A stretch of 64,000 nt of DNA, from the NCBI GenBank assembly GCA_025200525.1, contig CM045761.1:204572254-204636253 (forward strand), in the 5' to 3' direction. The position numbers were made by a program, and so were the translations under genes. Under the pieces are notes generated by a model. The model saw only the letters and a list, made by a program, of their open reading frames with translations, searched no databases and was not told the DNA's origin. Of the stretch, positions 12,259 through 22,172 are shown piece by piece. Each line of letters starts with the position of its first letter. Position 1 is the first letter of the stretch. The stretch comes from Camellia lanceoleosa. Its lineage: Eukaryota > Streptophyta > Magnoliopsida > Ericales > Theaceae.

Positions 12259-13275
12259 CCAAGATCTACATAAAGTTTCATCTTCTATAATTATGAATTC
12301 TTTACCATGAGAAACATGAGAAGTTACCGAAATAAAATGAATATCAGTGTTGTGCTCTCATGAAGTTTTCGAAATAAAATTAATATCAGTGTTGTGCTAT
12401 GAAGTTTGTGATTCCTCAAACATTTCAAAATCTTCCATAGTTTGAAGCAAATTCAGTAGGATACAATATCTAAATCATACAGTGAAATATATTGTAATGA
12501 TATACTGAACCTCAAAATCAGATAATATAAACTGAAGCTCACAAAGAAAAATTGTAATGACATAGAACTATAAAAATTCAAATCATGCCTAGAACTTCAA
12601 CAAATTGTAATGCTATTATCAAACTGCAGCTCACAAAGAAATTGAACCTAACAAACAGAGAATACACACTGAAGCTCACAAACAAAATAGAAATTGTAAT
12701 GACATTATCAAATTGAAGCTCACAAAGAAAATAAAAATTGTAATGATATAATGAAATTAAAAGATTGGTATATTTTATAGAGCATAACAACAATGATAAG
12801 CTTTCAAAATACTCTGTCACACCAACGGTAAGTTATTGGAATTGCTGGTGCAGAATGACTACTTCTCAACTCAAAATTTATATTTATATACGATGTAATT
12901 TTCCATGTTGCATTTTGATGGAAATTTAAATTTATAGCAATCTTCAATTTATTCGTAGTGCCACAAAAGTAGCCTACCTATTTAAACCAGTTCGCAGGCC
13001 AACCAAAAATTGAAGCAGATTGAAGCAGGTATGCATGCGCTGGTCGATTGGTTGGTCAACCGGTCGGACGTCGGACCGGTTAACCGGTGGGCCCTACCTC
13101 TAACGTTAGCGCATAGTGAAATGGTGAAATTTCATGTGGATCCTCAGTTTGATGAAACTTTTGCTCCGTTCTCAGTTTAATATCAGTTTGGTGAAACCAT
13201 TGAAGAGGAAAAAAGTGGCTTTTTTCATCAAATTTAAACCTGATACTCAATCTAATACAACATTGGAGATTAGTG
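12259..13275. mobile_element. Right part of the Harbinger cluster
   Basis: No gene. At 12540-12760 a loosely repeated unit (AACTGAAGCTCACAAA...AAATTGTAATGA) occurs about four times. At 13040-13095 a palindrome-rich GGTCGATTGGTTGGTCAACCGG-type block (quoted here only in outline) precedes the terminus CATTGGAGA at 13261-13269, followed by TTA. Confidence 0.45.
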
Positions 13276-14567
13276 TTTGAAGTTTGTTGAGTTGAGTTGA
13301 TAATAACAATCTATGATTGATAGATCTATTCCCACATACATTTGTTGTAAATATAAAGAAAGTAACAAGGATCTATTCCCATGTCTTGAAATGGGGCTTT
13401 TTTTGCACCTAAAAGAAAAAAACATTAGGCCTTTTGATTAGTTTTATCTTTGTAATACCAAAGAAGGCTTTACAAAAAATTTTAAGTGTATTGAGCCTTG
13501 GATTAAATCTATCAAAATGATAAAATAGGCTAAATAAACTAATAAGACAAAATATCACATCCAATTTATAATCATTATATTTTTTTCTCTCACAAAAGTA
13601 TAAAAAAAAATCAAAAAATTCAAACCAAACGAGACTAAAAAAGTCTCAACATAAAAAAGTTGACGATATTAGCTAATGCCAAACGAAACTTGAATATTAC
13701 AAAATTAGACACAATCTTTTTAGATATGATAATTAGTGTGAATATATATCAAAATTTAATACAACCCTCTCATATATGGAGGAAGTTACGTAGAAGAGGT
13801 GTTTAAGGTTGAATTGAGCGATAACAAAAATCTATTGTCACATGCATTTGTTGTAACTATGAATAAAGTAACAATCAAGCAATTAAGAAAAACTAATTGA
13901 TTATTGTCTTTGGAATTCAAACAAATATTACAAACAAAACAATCCACCTTGTGTGATACGAGTAGTTGTCTCTTCATTGCCAATGCATTATATACCTTGG
14001 CAGGCCAACCACTTCCAAACATTGCTTTTTTTTTTTTCTTTTTTCTTTTTTTAAATTACATTTTTTTTTTAATTTTATCAATAGATTAGAGATAATTTAT
14101 AAAAATTAAACATTTAATCATGTAAAAACGTTTAATAATACATATGCATCATTAGCCTTTAGTGGAGTCAAACTCATGACTCAATAATGAGGTGGTGTTG
14201 GTTGACTATTAATGCCAAATACTAATTAAATTGCTAAACCTAACAAACAAAAGAAGGTGCAAAATATTAACACAAATTTTAGTCACTTGTTCATCTATTT
14301 ATTAAGTAATACATGAATTTGACACGGATGAAACTTTTCAAGGATTGTTGATCTTGTTCCAACTGATCAGAAGAGTTCCTCTAAATTACAATTTCAATTC
14401 GGTAAATAACTATTTAATTTTTCTTTTGCTTTTTTTTTTTTTTTTGGCTGCACCAATAAGTGAATCATATATATTAATACAACTTTCTCTCCAATATCTC
14501 TTCCATTGACTGCAAAAATTGGCACCAAACTTTTTTCAGATGAATAATTTTAAGAGTAGTACTACAT
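13276..14567. other. Intergenic DNA with a diverged direct repeat
   Basis: No gene. An approximately 85-bp segment at 13276-13368 (TTGATAATAACAATCT... CATTTGTTGTAAATATAAA) recurs diverged at 13799-13876. The rest is AT-rich with T-tracts at 14027-14070 and 14427-14446. Confidence 0.35.
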
Positions 14568-16051
14568 GCATTAATTAGTGTACTAATTAGTATACCAACA
14601 CTCAGTGGCGGAGCCACAGAGGGTCTAGGGAGGTCACGTCCCCCCCCCTGGTTTTCGATTTTTTTTTTTTGCAAACATAATGAAAATATTTTAAATAAAA
14701 AAATTTATAAAATATTATTTAGAGTGAAATATCAATGACATTTTTAAAATTATGAGAATAATAATGGTTATTTTTTTATTGAAAATAAAGATATTACGAT
14801 AAGTCATATTATTATCTATGAAAATTTCAATACAATGGTGATGTCTATCATTATTGACAAACAATTATAATTAATCTCAATGAAGATATGGAATTGATTG
14901 AATTATTAGTTACATTTGACATGTGGGGTTTATCCTCTATGTATTTTTTTACTATTGGTTGGTGATATCATATGTCAATGATGACGTGTTATTACTATTA
15001 TATTGAATTTTTACTAAAATTTTGCCTAAAAAATTACTTTATTATTATATAATTTATTTTAGGGAGACTTATTTATAAGTCATTTTTCAGACACTTATGG
15101 TAGGCTAAGTCCTGTGTAATTTCTTATAAAGTCTCAAGTCCTATTTAGATAGAAATGTATTCCACAAGATCCTACATAAATGTAACGTGACGTGACACTT
15201 ACATAAACGCAACGTAACGTGACACATATATAAACGTAACGTGACATCTACATAAACGTAACGTTACGTGTCACATTACGTTTCGCAAACTTAATGAATT
15301 TTTATTTTTTTAAATTAAATGTGAAAATGTTGCTGGTTTATGTTGGTGTCACGTTACGTTTCATATAAATATGATCTATTGAATGTTGCCATAGATTATA
15401 GGTGTCACATTATGTGTCACGTTACGTTACGTTTATGTAAATATGATCTATGGTAATATTTAATTTCCTATATAGGAAATTGCATGTTACCATAAATTAT
15501 AGGTGTCACGTTACGTATAGGTGTCACGTTACATTTATGTAAATGTCACGTTACGTTGCGTTTATATAGATATGATCTATGGTAACATTCAATTTTCTAT
15601 ATATGGTTTTACTATTATTTATGATTTTAACAATTAATATTGAGGGTAAATGTGTCAACAAACTTTTCACAGGACTTATGAGAATATAATTTTTTTAGTA
15701 GGACCATATGTAGCATAAGTCTCCCTAATAGGACTTATAAATAATTTTCCCTTTATTAAAACTTATATCCATAAATATTTTTTTTTTATATTATCCATAA
15801 TATACTAGTTACAAATAATATATATATATATATATATTTATTTATTTTATCTTTCTTGAAGTCAATCGTAAAAATTTATGTGAAATATTTTTGTAAAAAT
15901 TTTTAATGTCATAATTAATAACTGCCCCTTCTATTTAATTTCTTGGCTCTGTGAACACTAGTTATGACATTATTATTGACTCCACTCATTATGACATCTT
16001 AAATTATATCACATTATTTATTTATATACTAATTAATACACTAATTAATGC
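14568..16051. mobile_element. Fold-back region bounded by 26-bp inverted repeats
   Basis: The 26 bases at 14568-14593 match the reverse complement of 16026-16051 at 25 of 26 positions. Just inside on the left is CAGTGGCGGAGCC (14603-14615), a motif often found at ends of plant TIR elements. A degraded counterpart, GGCTCTGTGAACACTA, lies at 15945-15960. The region also encloses the separate TIR element at 15061-15752. No coding sequence is present. The class is undetermined. Confidence 0.5.
15061..15752. mobile_element. Non-autonomous TIR element filled with ACGT repeats
   Basis: The ends AGGGAGACTTATTTATAAGT and (reverse complement of 15733-15752) AGGGAAAATTATTTATAAGT match at 17 of 20 positions. 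Between about 15182 and 15565 are many copies of AACGTAACGT/GTCACGTTACGT-type words in both orientations, interleaved with repeated ATATGATCTATGGTAA phrases. Flanks are AT-rich and no clean target duplication can be called. There is no ORF. It is probably a MITE-like element whose subterminal repeats could be transposase-binding sites; the superfamily is unknown. Confidence 0.6.
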
Positions 16052-16391
16052 TTATAACTTTAGTCTAATTTTAAAACCAAGGCAAATAAAGATAGATATG
16101 GCCTCAAAAAGCCAGACTGATACAGTATTACAGTAATGTTACTAATATTAAAAAAAAATCACAAAAAAGCATACAAAATACTTCTTATTTACCAACGCTA
16201 CAGAGTGTGAATTACCTACTTTACTCTTTTTTTTAAATAACAAATTCCATATTTATATTTTTGAAAATTATATATTCAAACACAAGTGGAGCTTAGAAAA
16301 AGTTAAGGCTCATTTTGTATAAGAGAACTGTATCCCATTATGTAATTAATTCATCTTCTAAACTTTTTAATTATTATATGGTGAAGCTTTG
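16052..16391. other. Intergenic AT-rich DNA
   Basis: Nothing recognisable. This is short non-coding DNA between two transposon-like structures. Confidence 0.4.
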
Positions 16392-16400
16392 CTAAAATAC

Positions 16401-17414
16401 TATGAAGCACGGGTGCGGGTACAAATACGGTGCGAGTATGGCTACGGGTACGCCGATACAACAAACTCAAAAAAAGTATAATACGGGTACGGTTGTGGTA
16501 CGTCGATATTTTTTTTATTTTTTTATTTTATATTATAATTATGGTTAAAGGATCCAACCTACAGATTAAAATTAAATATGAAAACTAAAATAATATTTGT
16601 GAAATCTCTCATTTTGAGATGTTATGCACCGTGATCATAATTTATTTTTAACAGCAGCAGCAATTAACATTACAGCAGATGAAGAATAGCAGCACAAAAA
16701 AAGAGAGAGATGAAAAACACTCAATTAACATTACACAGATCAGATAAAGAACAGCAGCAGCAATTAACATTACACAGATCAATAATCTACTACATTTACA
16801 CAGATCAATAATCTCATCAATCAAAATTGCTGATCTACAGGGGCACCAAAAAAAAAGAGAGAGAGAGAGAGAAAGAGATGAAGAGCACTCGCCGGAGGGA
16901 AGACGAAGAAACGAAGAGACGAAGAGACGAAGAAGAAGAAGAAGATGAAGAACACTCATAGGACGACTTCGTCTCATTGCGTCGCCATCGCTAGAGGGCT
17001 TCGAAGTGAAGAGATGTTGTTATTGCTGAAAAAGAAGACGAAGACGACTGCGCTAGGGCTTCGTCTCTTTGCTGTTGCTGAAGTAAAGAGATGGAAGAAT
17101 GGACTAAACAAAACCTAAGTGTATATATATTTTTAATATTACAATATGACATTGTGTTTTTTGTTTTTTTTTTTTAATAAAGAACATAAATAAATTGCTC
17201 CGATACCCCTAATTCTCTTATAAATTTGTTTTCTTGCCCCGGCGTACCTGAAATGTACCAACGATGTACCCATGCCGTACCCGATTAAACCAAACGTATC
17301 GGACCCCTTTTTACCGTACTTGATACGCGTGCAGCTGTGCCAGTACGCGTACCCGCACCCGATAAGTACCCGGTACTTGTACGACACTATTTTTAGAGTA
17401 CCCGTGCTTCATAT
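16401..17414. mobile_element. 1014-bp TIR element with a perfect 9-bp duplication
   Basis: The ends TATGAAGCACGGGT (16401) and ACCCGTGCTTCATAT (to 17414) are inverted. The 9 bases CTAAAATAC flank the element on both sides (16392-16400 and 17415-17423). Both subterminal regions are dense in GGGTACGG/CGTACCCG words. The centre holds CAGCAGCAATTAACATTACA repeats and a GA-rich, GACGAAGA-repeated block, with no transposase. A 9-bp duplication suggests a Mutator-like element; the end sequence also resembles hAT-type MITEs (8-bp duplications). Confidence 0.75.
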
Positions 17415-17521
17415 CTAAAATACCATGATTACTTTAGATGTTGGAGGATGTTGGTAATCACATGCTCTCCAAAAGAGAGTTTATGAAGAGAATAAACAAT
17501 AAAGATTCTAACCATAGTTGC

Positions 17522-17717
17522 TGTTAATGTATATATGGTATATAGTTTTATATATATATTAGGTATTGATTTCCTTGATATATTAGGTATTGCCATAGTT
17601 AGGTCTCTTATAGGATACTCTTTCTCATAGTTAGATTTCTAGTAGGATATTCTTTCTCAGCCTATATATACAGGCCTTCTATTGTATAAGACAATTCGTT
17701 CAATACAATACATATTA

Positions 17718-17753
<36 letters not shown>

Positions 17754-17761
17754 TTCTAACA
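17522..17761 (+). repeat. 5' LTR of element A
   Basis: 240 bp, TG...CA, ending with a (CT)n run at 17721-17749 before ACTATTCTAACA. It shares the order GGTATTG...TCTCTTATA...GATATTCTTTCTCA...CTATATATACA with the 3' LTR but has an extra ATATTAGGTATTG duplication. It has no MITE at the site where the 3' LTR is interrupted. Confidence 0.88.
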
Positions 17762-17773
17762 TGGTATTAGAGC

Positions 17774-18430
17774 TTTAAGTTAAGCTCTTGGTGTTCTTCG
17801 CCTTACCGGCGGATGGCAACCTTGTCTTGGCCGTCTGTCAGACCTCAACCTATTCTGCTGTCATATTTTCCTATTAGTATCGCTTCATGGTGTTCTCTTC
17901 CTTTGTCTGTTGGTTTAGTTCTACTCCAAATATCTCTATCATATTTTTATTTTTATTTTTATTTTTATTTTTATTTTTATTTTTATTTTTATTTTGTTTT
18001 CTTACTTGCAATCCATATTTTTTTTGTACTTCTAGTTCACTCTGTCTTTCCTCTTACTTCAACCTCAAATAGGTTTCTACCTTCAAACCTATTTGAGTTT
18101 AAGGGGGGGTATTATACTTATATCATGGTGAACATGGTTATACACCATGCAAACTCCCTAAGCCATCTCCCTTGGTGCTCTTTCTAAGCCACCTCTTTGG
18201 CGCACTCCCTATAAAGTCGTCTTTTATTTCGCACTCTCTAAGCCGTCCCATTGGCGCATCATTTAAGCTGCTCCTTGGCGCACTCTCTCATAAGTCGCCT
18301 CTTGGTGCACTCAATCATCTGTTGCTATCGTTGTTCAGCATCACGTCATAAGTTATGTGTGTGTCACGCTTGCTTGTTTAACATTCGTTCTCTACATCGG
18401 TCCGGCATGACTCCTTTAAACTATCATCAT
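17774..18430 (+). other. Left internal region of element A with a 35-bp-type minisatellite
   Basis: After the PBS there is a short ATG-led stretch, but no gag domain. A (TTTTTA)n run covers about 17944-17995. From about 18155 to 18330, phrases such as TTGGCGCACTC...TAAGCCG recur about every 35 bases in degenerate form. CGGTCCGGCATGACT at 18399-18413 is the same word family as the repeats at 33865-34150, linking the two halves of A. Confidence 0.55.
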
Positions 18431-18991
18431 CTACCAAAAGGGTTAGTTGGGTTTTAATTAATTAGTTTGTTTTATTTATTTTTTAAAGAGTATAAGTGTC
18501 ACTAGTGGGAGTGTCGGCTAAAATGAAGGCATAATCTTACATGTTCATGCTATCTAACTAAACAATGGTTTGCACTTAGACAAATACTATATGGTAACCA
18601 AAAGGTGTCATATGAGTTGATTTGGAGGCCAAAAGAAAAATTGGGAGTCATAAATAAATTTAATTTTTCTAAAAGAAAAAAAAAAGAAAAAAAAAAAGGA
18701 AAATGGTAACATGAGATAGTATTATGATGGGTACTAGCTACCCACCCATTCAAGGTATGTTCACTTATTTCAAAAGAAATTTTTGTACATACAGGATTGG
18801 TTTCCCAATGCTCACTATGAATATTTTAAATATAAGTGTTATATTTGTGGGGCTATAAATTGTTTGAATAATAATTCTAGTGAGCATTACCATAGTAGAT
18901 TCAAAATCCTGCATCCTATGGATTTATATACAATGCATTACTTATATTCTTCTAACACATGTTTTAATTTTTAACATATGCAGTTAAAAAA
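18431..18991 (+). other. Non-coding lead into Copia B
   Basis: No gene and no recognisable LTR or PBS; the left boundary of Copia B inside A is not visible. A purine run lies at 18670-18702. A PPT-like GTGGGAG followed by TGTCGGC at 18505-18518 hints at another truncated LTR. Confidence 0.3.
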
Positions 18992-19860
18992 ATGACAAAC
19001 TTTAATCCTTTGTCCAAAATTCTTGATGATAATCGTTTGACTCGATCAAACTATGTGGATTGGAAGAGAAATTTAACAATTGTCTTTACTATTGAAAAAC
19101 TGAACCATATCCTAACCATTGATCCACCTGTGCTTCCTGAGGTGGATGCCACTGATGAACAACGTGAGGTTGCTAGGAAGTGGCATGAGGCGGATGATGT
19201 TGCAAAATGCTACATATTGGCCTCAAGGACTAATGTGTTGCAAAAGCAGCATGAGGGTGTTCCTACTGAAAAGACATGATAGTTAATTTGAAAGAAATGT
19301 TTGGAGAACAGAGTAGAAGTGCACGCCAAACAGCCATGAAAGGTTTGATGTCCACCAAAATGGTGGAAGGTACTCCAGTACGAGAACATGTTCTTAAAAT
19401 AATATCTTTCATTAACATACTGGAAACTTTGGGTATGGATATTGATGGTGAAACTAAAATTGATGCAATACTTTCATCTTTACCAAATTCTTATAATCAG
19501 TTTATTTTGAATTACAATATGAATAAGATGATTGTTGCGCTATCAGAGCTACTCAATATGCTGCAAGCAGCAGAGGATTTTCTTAAAAAGAGCCAACCTA
19601 CTGTGATGATGGGTGAGAAGGAAAGTCCTAGAAAATTCAAGCCTAAGGGTAAGAATAATTTTAATAAAGAATCTATGGGCTCTAAATTCTCTGGAAAAAC
19701 ACAAGGTGTTTTTAAAAAGGGCATAGATAAAAACAAAAGCAAAGGAAATTGTTTCCATTACGGAAAGCCTGGCCATTGGAAGAGAAACTGCCGTCATTAT
19801 TTAGTAACACTAAAAAAGGACAAACCTTCAGAAGGGGTTCAAGAAGACCAGAAGGCTTAA
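18992..19860 (+). pseudogene. Copia B gag (capsid and zinc knuckle), frameshifted
   Basis: An ATG at 18992 opens MTNFNPLSKILDDNRL...YVDWKRNL, the typical start of a plant Copia gag. A stop at 19277-19279 is overcome by reading from 19276, giving the UBN2-type capsid region (VNLKEMFGEQSRSARQ..., ILSSLPNSYNQFI). A basic linker and a zinc knuckle C-F-H-Y-G-K-P-G-H-W-K-R-N-C follow at about 19750-19791. The second Cys of the CCHC knuckle is Tyr. The stop at 19858 is followed by a decayed protease-like stretch to about 20035. The frame break and lost Cys mark it as inactive. Confidence 0.82.
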
Positions 19861-20035
19861 CGAATGGGAGATGCTAATAAAGTTGGGAACAAGTGCAACA
19901 ATTGCTGCAGTTTCCATAGGAAATTTTTATTTGGAATTATCATAAGACTTTAGTTTTAGAAGATTGTCTATTTGTGCCAGATATCCGTAGAAATTTAATT
20001 TTCGTTTCAAAGTTATTTTCATTGGAATATTCGTT

Positions 20036-21116
20036 TTGACAAGGCAATCAAATCGTTTGGTTTCTCGCAAAATATGGACAAATCTTGTGTTTACAGGAAG
20101 GCCAGTGGGAGTGCCAAACTATTTTTGGTTCTCTATGTTGATGACATGCTACTCATTGGGAATGATGTAGGAGTAATGTCATCAGTCAAAGTATGGTTAT
20201 CTAATCACTTTGCAATGAAAGACCTTGGTGAAGCTAGTTATATACTCGGGATCAAATTGTTTAAAGACCGAAAGAAAAAATTACTTGGGCTCTCACAAGT
20301 CAATTATATTGACAAAGTCCTGGCAAGATTTAGCATGCAAGATTCCAAGAAAGGGTTCCTACCCTTTAGGCATGGAATTCATCTCTCTAAGAAAATGGCA
20401 CCAAAAACACAAGAGGAGAGAGAGAAAAAATGATAAATATTCCTTATGCTTCGGCAATGGGAAGTCTCATGTATGCAATGCTTTGTACTAGGCTTGACAT
20501 TTGTTACACAATGAGCGTTGTGAGTAGATACCAATCCAATCTAGGTCCAGAGCATTGGATAGCAGTGAAATACATTTTGAAATATTTGAAAAGGACTAAA
20601 CACTATTTTCTAGTGTTTGGTAGTGAAAATTTGGTTGTTGAAGGTTATACCGATTCAGATTTTTAATCTGATATCGATGATAGAAAATCAACTTCTAGTT
20701 TTGTTTTCACTCTTAGAAAAGGAGCAGTAAGTTGGAGAAGTTGCAAGCAAGATACTACTGTAGATTCTACAACTGAAGCAGAGTATGTGGCTGCAAGTGA
20801 AGCTGCAAAGGAAGCTGTTTGGATTTACAAGTTCATTCAAGAACTAGGTGTTGTTCCAACAATTGAATCTCCCATAATTGTTTATCGTGACAATACCAGC
20901 ACTATTGCACATGCTATTGAGCCTAGGGCTCATCCAAGGACAAAGCACATTGAGCATAGATTTCACTTGATACGTGATATTATTCATAGAAGAGACATGT
21001 CAATAGCAAAGATTGTATCAGCTGAAAATGTTGCAGATCCTTTCACAAAAGCCTTAACTCAGAAGGTTTTTGAAAAGCACTTGGAGATAATGGGTATTAA
21101 ATACATGTGTAATTGA
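20036..21116 (+). pseudogene. Copia B pol remnant: C-terminal reverse transcriptase and RNase H
   Basis: Integrase and the N-terminal half of reverse transcriptase are missing: a protease-like piece ending around 20035 joins directly to the RT region. Then come LFLVLYVDDMLLIGND (the YVDD catalytic motif), HFAMKDLGEASYILG, a frameshift near 20430, YASAMGSLMYAMLCTRLDIC, a TAA stop at 20664-20666, and the RNase H domain with STTEAEYVAASEAAKEAVW, DNTSTIAHA and PRTKHIEHRFHLIRD. The last frame ends at 21116. A polypurine tract (21127-21137) and an LTR follow directly, as expected for Copia order. Confidence 0.88.
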
Positions 21117-21137
21117 TTTTAAGTGCAAGTGGGAGAA

Positions 21138-21856
21138 TGTTAGCATTTGTGCTCTCAAAAACCAATTTGTTGACTTTATTGACTGATTAAATAAATTGCT
21201 TGGCATTTTATTTTGCATTTTATATATTATTATTATGGGTAATGTGTTATATTTAATGTTACATATGATGTGAACATAAGGTCCTTTGAGTAACATTGTA
21301 AAAAAACATGTTAATGGTTAATAAACCAAAAGTTGGGAGTTATGATTTTTCGGTGCCTTGTAGACCCAATTAATGTTCTAGGCTATGTGTGTGGATTGGA
21401 CGTCACACTACTATGGCTTACACCTGTTTTGCTGCTATATGATAGAATGATTAACTCCATCATTGAGGTAGTGACCTTAGGCAAATAGGTGGGTGTTATG
21501 CAATAAGTACATGCACTGAATAGGATCGGTTTTGAGAACACCTATGGAATGATCACTGTCAGTTTAAAAGGTAGTTCTATTACAATACACTTAGGCCTCG
21601 TTTGTCACGTGGCTTTTTTAACCAAAAAATTAAAAAGTTACTAAAAAAATCAAAAAGTTAATAACTTGTACAAAAAAGTCAAAGATTCATTTTTCTCTCT
21701 ACTTTTTGCACATCTTTTCGTAAAAAATTAAAAAGTCATCCCAAATATACTAGTTTTTTTTATATCATGTTTTAACTAAAAAGTAAAAAAGTTACTAAAA
21801 AAGCTTGTTCCCAAACGAGGCCTTATTTTCCTTTGACCTGAGAGGTTTGTATAAAT
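21138..21856 (+). repeat. B-family 3' LTR, left part (interrupted by a MITE and by Copia C)
   Basis: It begins TGTTAGCATTTGTGC immediately after the PPT AAGTGGGAGAA. It aligns in reverse complement with 33376-33864 over its whole visible length outside the MITE (21594-21822). At 21856 it is broken by Copia C, whose duplicated target TAAAT is LTR sequence. About 12 bases of LTR-like DNA resume after C (31868-31879) before unrelated DNA. Confidence 0.82.
21594..21822. mobile_element. Tourist-like MITE with TTA duplication inside the B LTR
   Basis: 229 bp with ends GGCCTCGTTTG / CAAACGAGGCC, flanked by TTA at 21591-21593 and 21823-21825. The inverted B LTR at 33.4 kb reads straight through this point with a single TTA (as TAA on the + strand near 33413), a natural empty site. 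A related copy is at 34457-34664. The interior is rich in AAAAAGTTA/TAACTTTTT words and has no ORF. Confidence 0.88.
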
Positions 21857-22172
21857 TGTTAGGCAATCTTCACTGTATTTAAAAAATATTAATTCTATTG
21901 TGTACAAAACAACAATTAGAATTAAAGAAATAAAGAAAATGAGAGAATATGTTTGATTACAAAAAACCAAACTCGAAATAAAAATAAATAAATAAATAAC
22001 AGATTTTATTTTGTTACAAAAACAAAATTAAAATCTGATTAAATAAACAAATTAAAAACAGAATAAAATTAAACAACTTACTTGGTTAATTTCTTTGAAT
22101 GATTTTTCTGATCAAGTCCAGTGTTTAACACTGTATCCTTAAGACAGATTCGTCCTCTCCACGGTGCTTTCA
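21857..22172 (-). repeat. Truncated 3' LTR of Copia C
   Basis: 316 bp nearly identical to 30607-30922. It holds only the downstream (R/U5) part of the LTR; the U3 part is missing because of the pol/LTR deletion. Confidence 0.85.

Noticed and set aside
16648..16977. Minus-strand Leu/Ser/Cys-rich frame
   Set aside because: It runs through GA-rich and CAGCAG repeats inside the 16401-17414 transposon; no domain.
17887..18187. Phe/Leu-rich frames in element A
   Set aside because: Produced by a (TTTTTA)n microsatellite; not a membrane protein gene.
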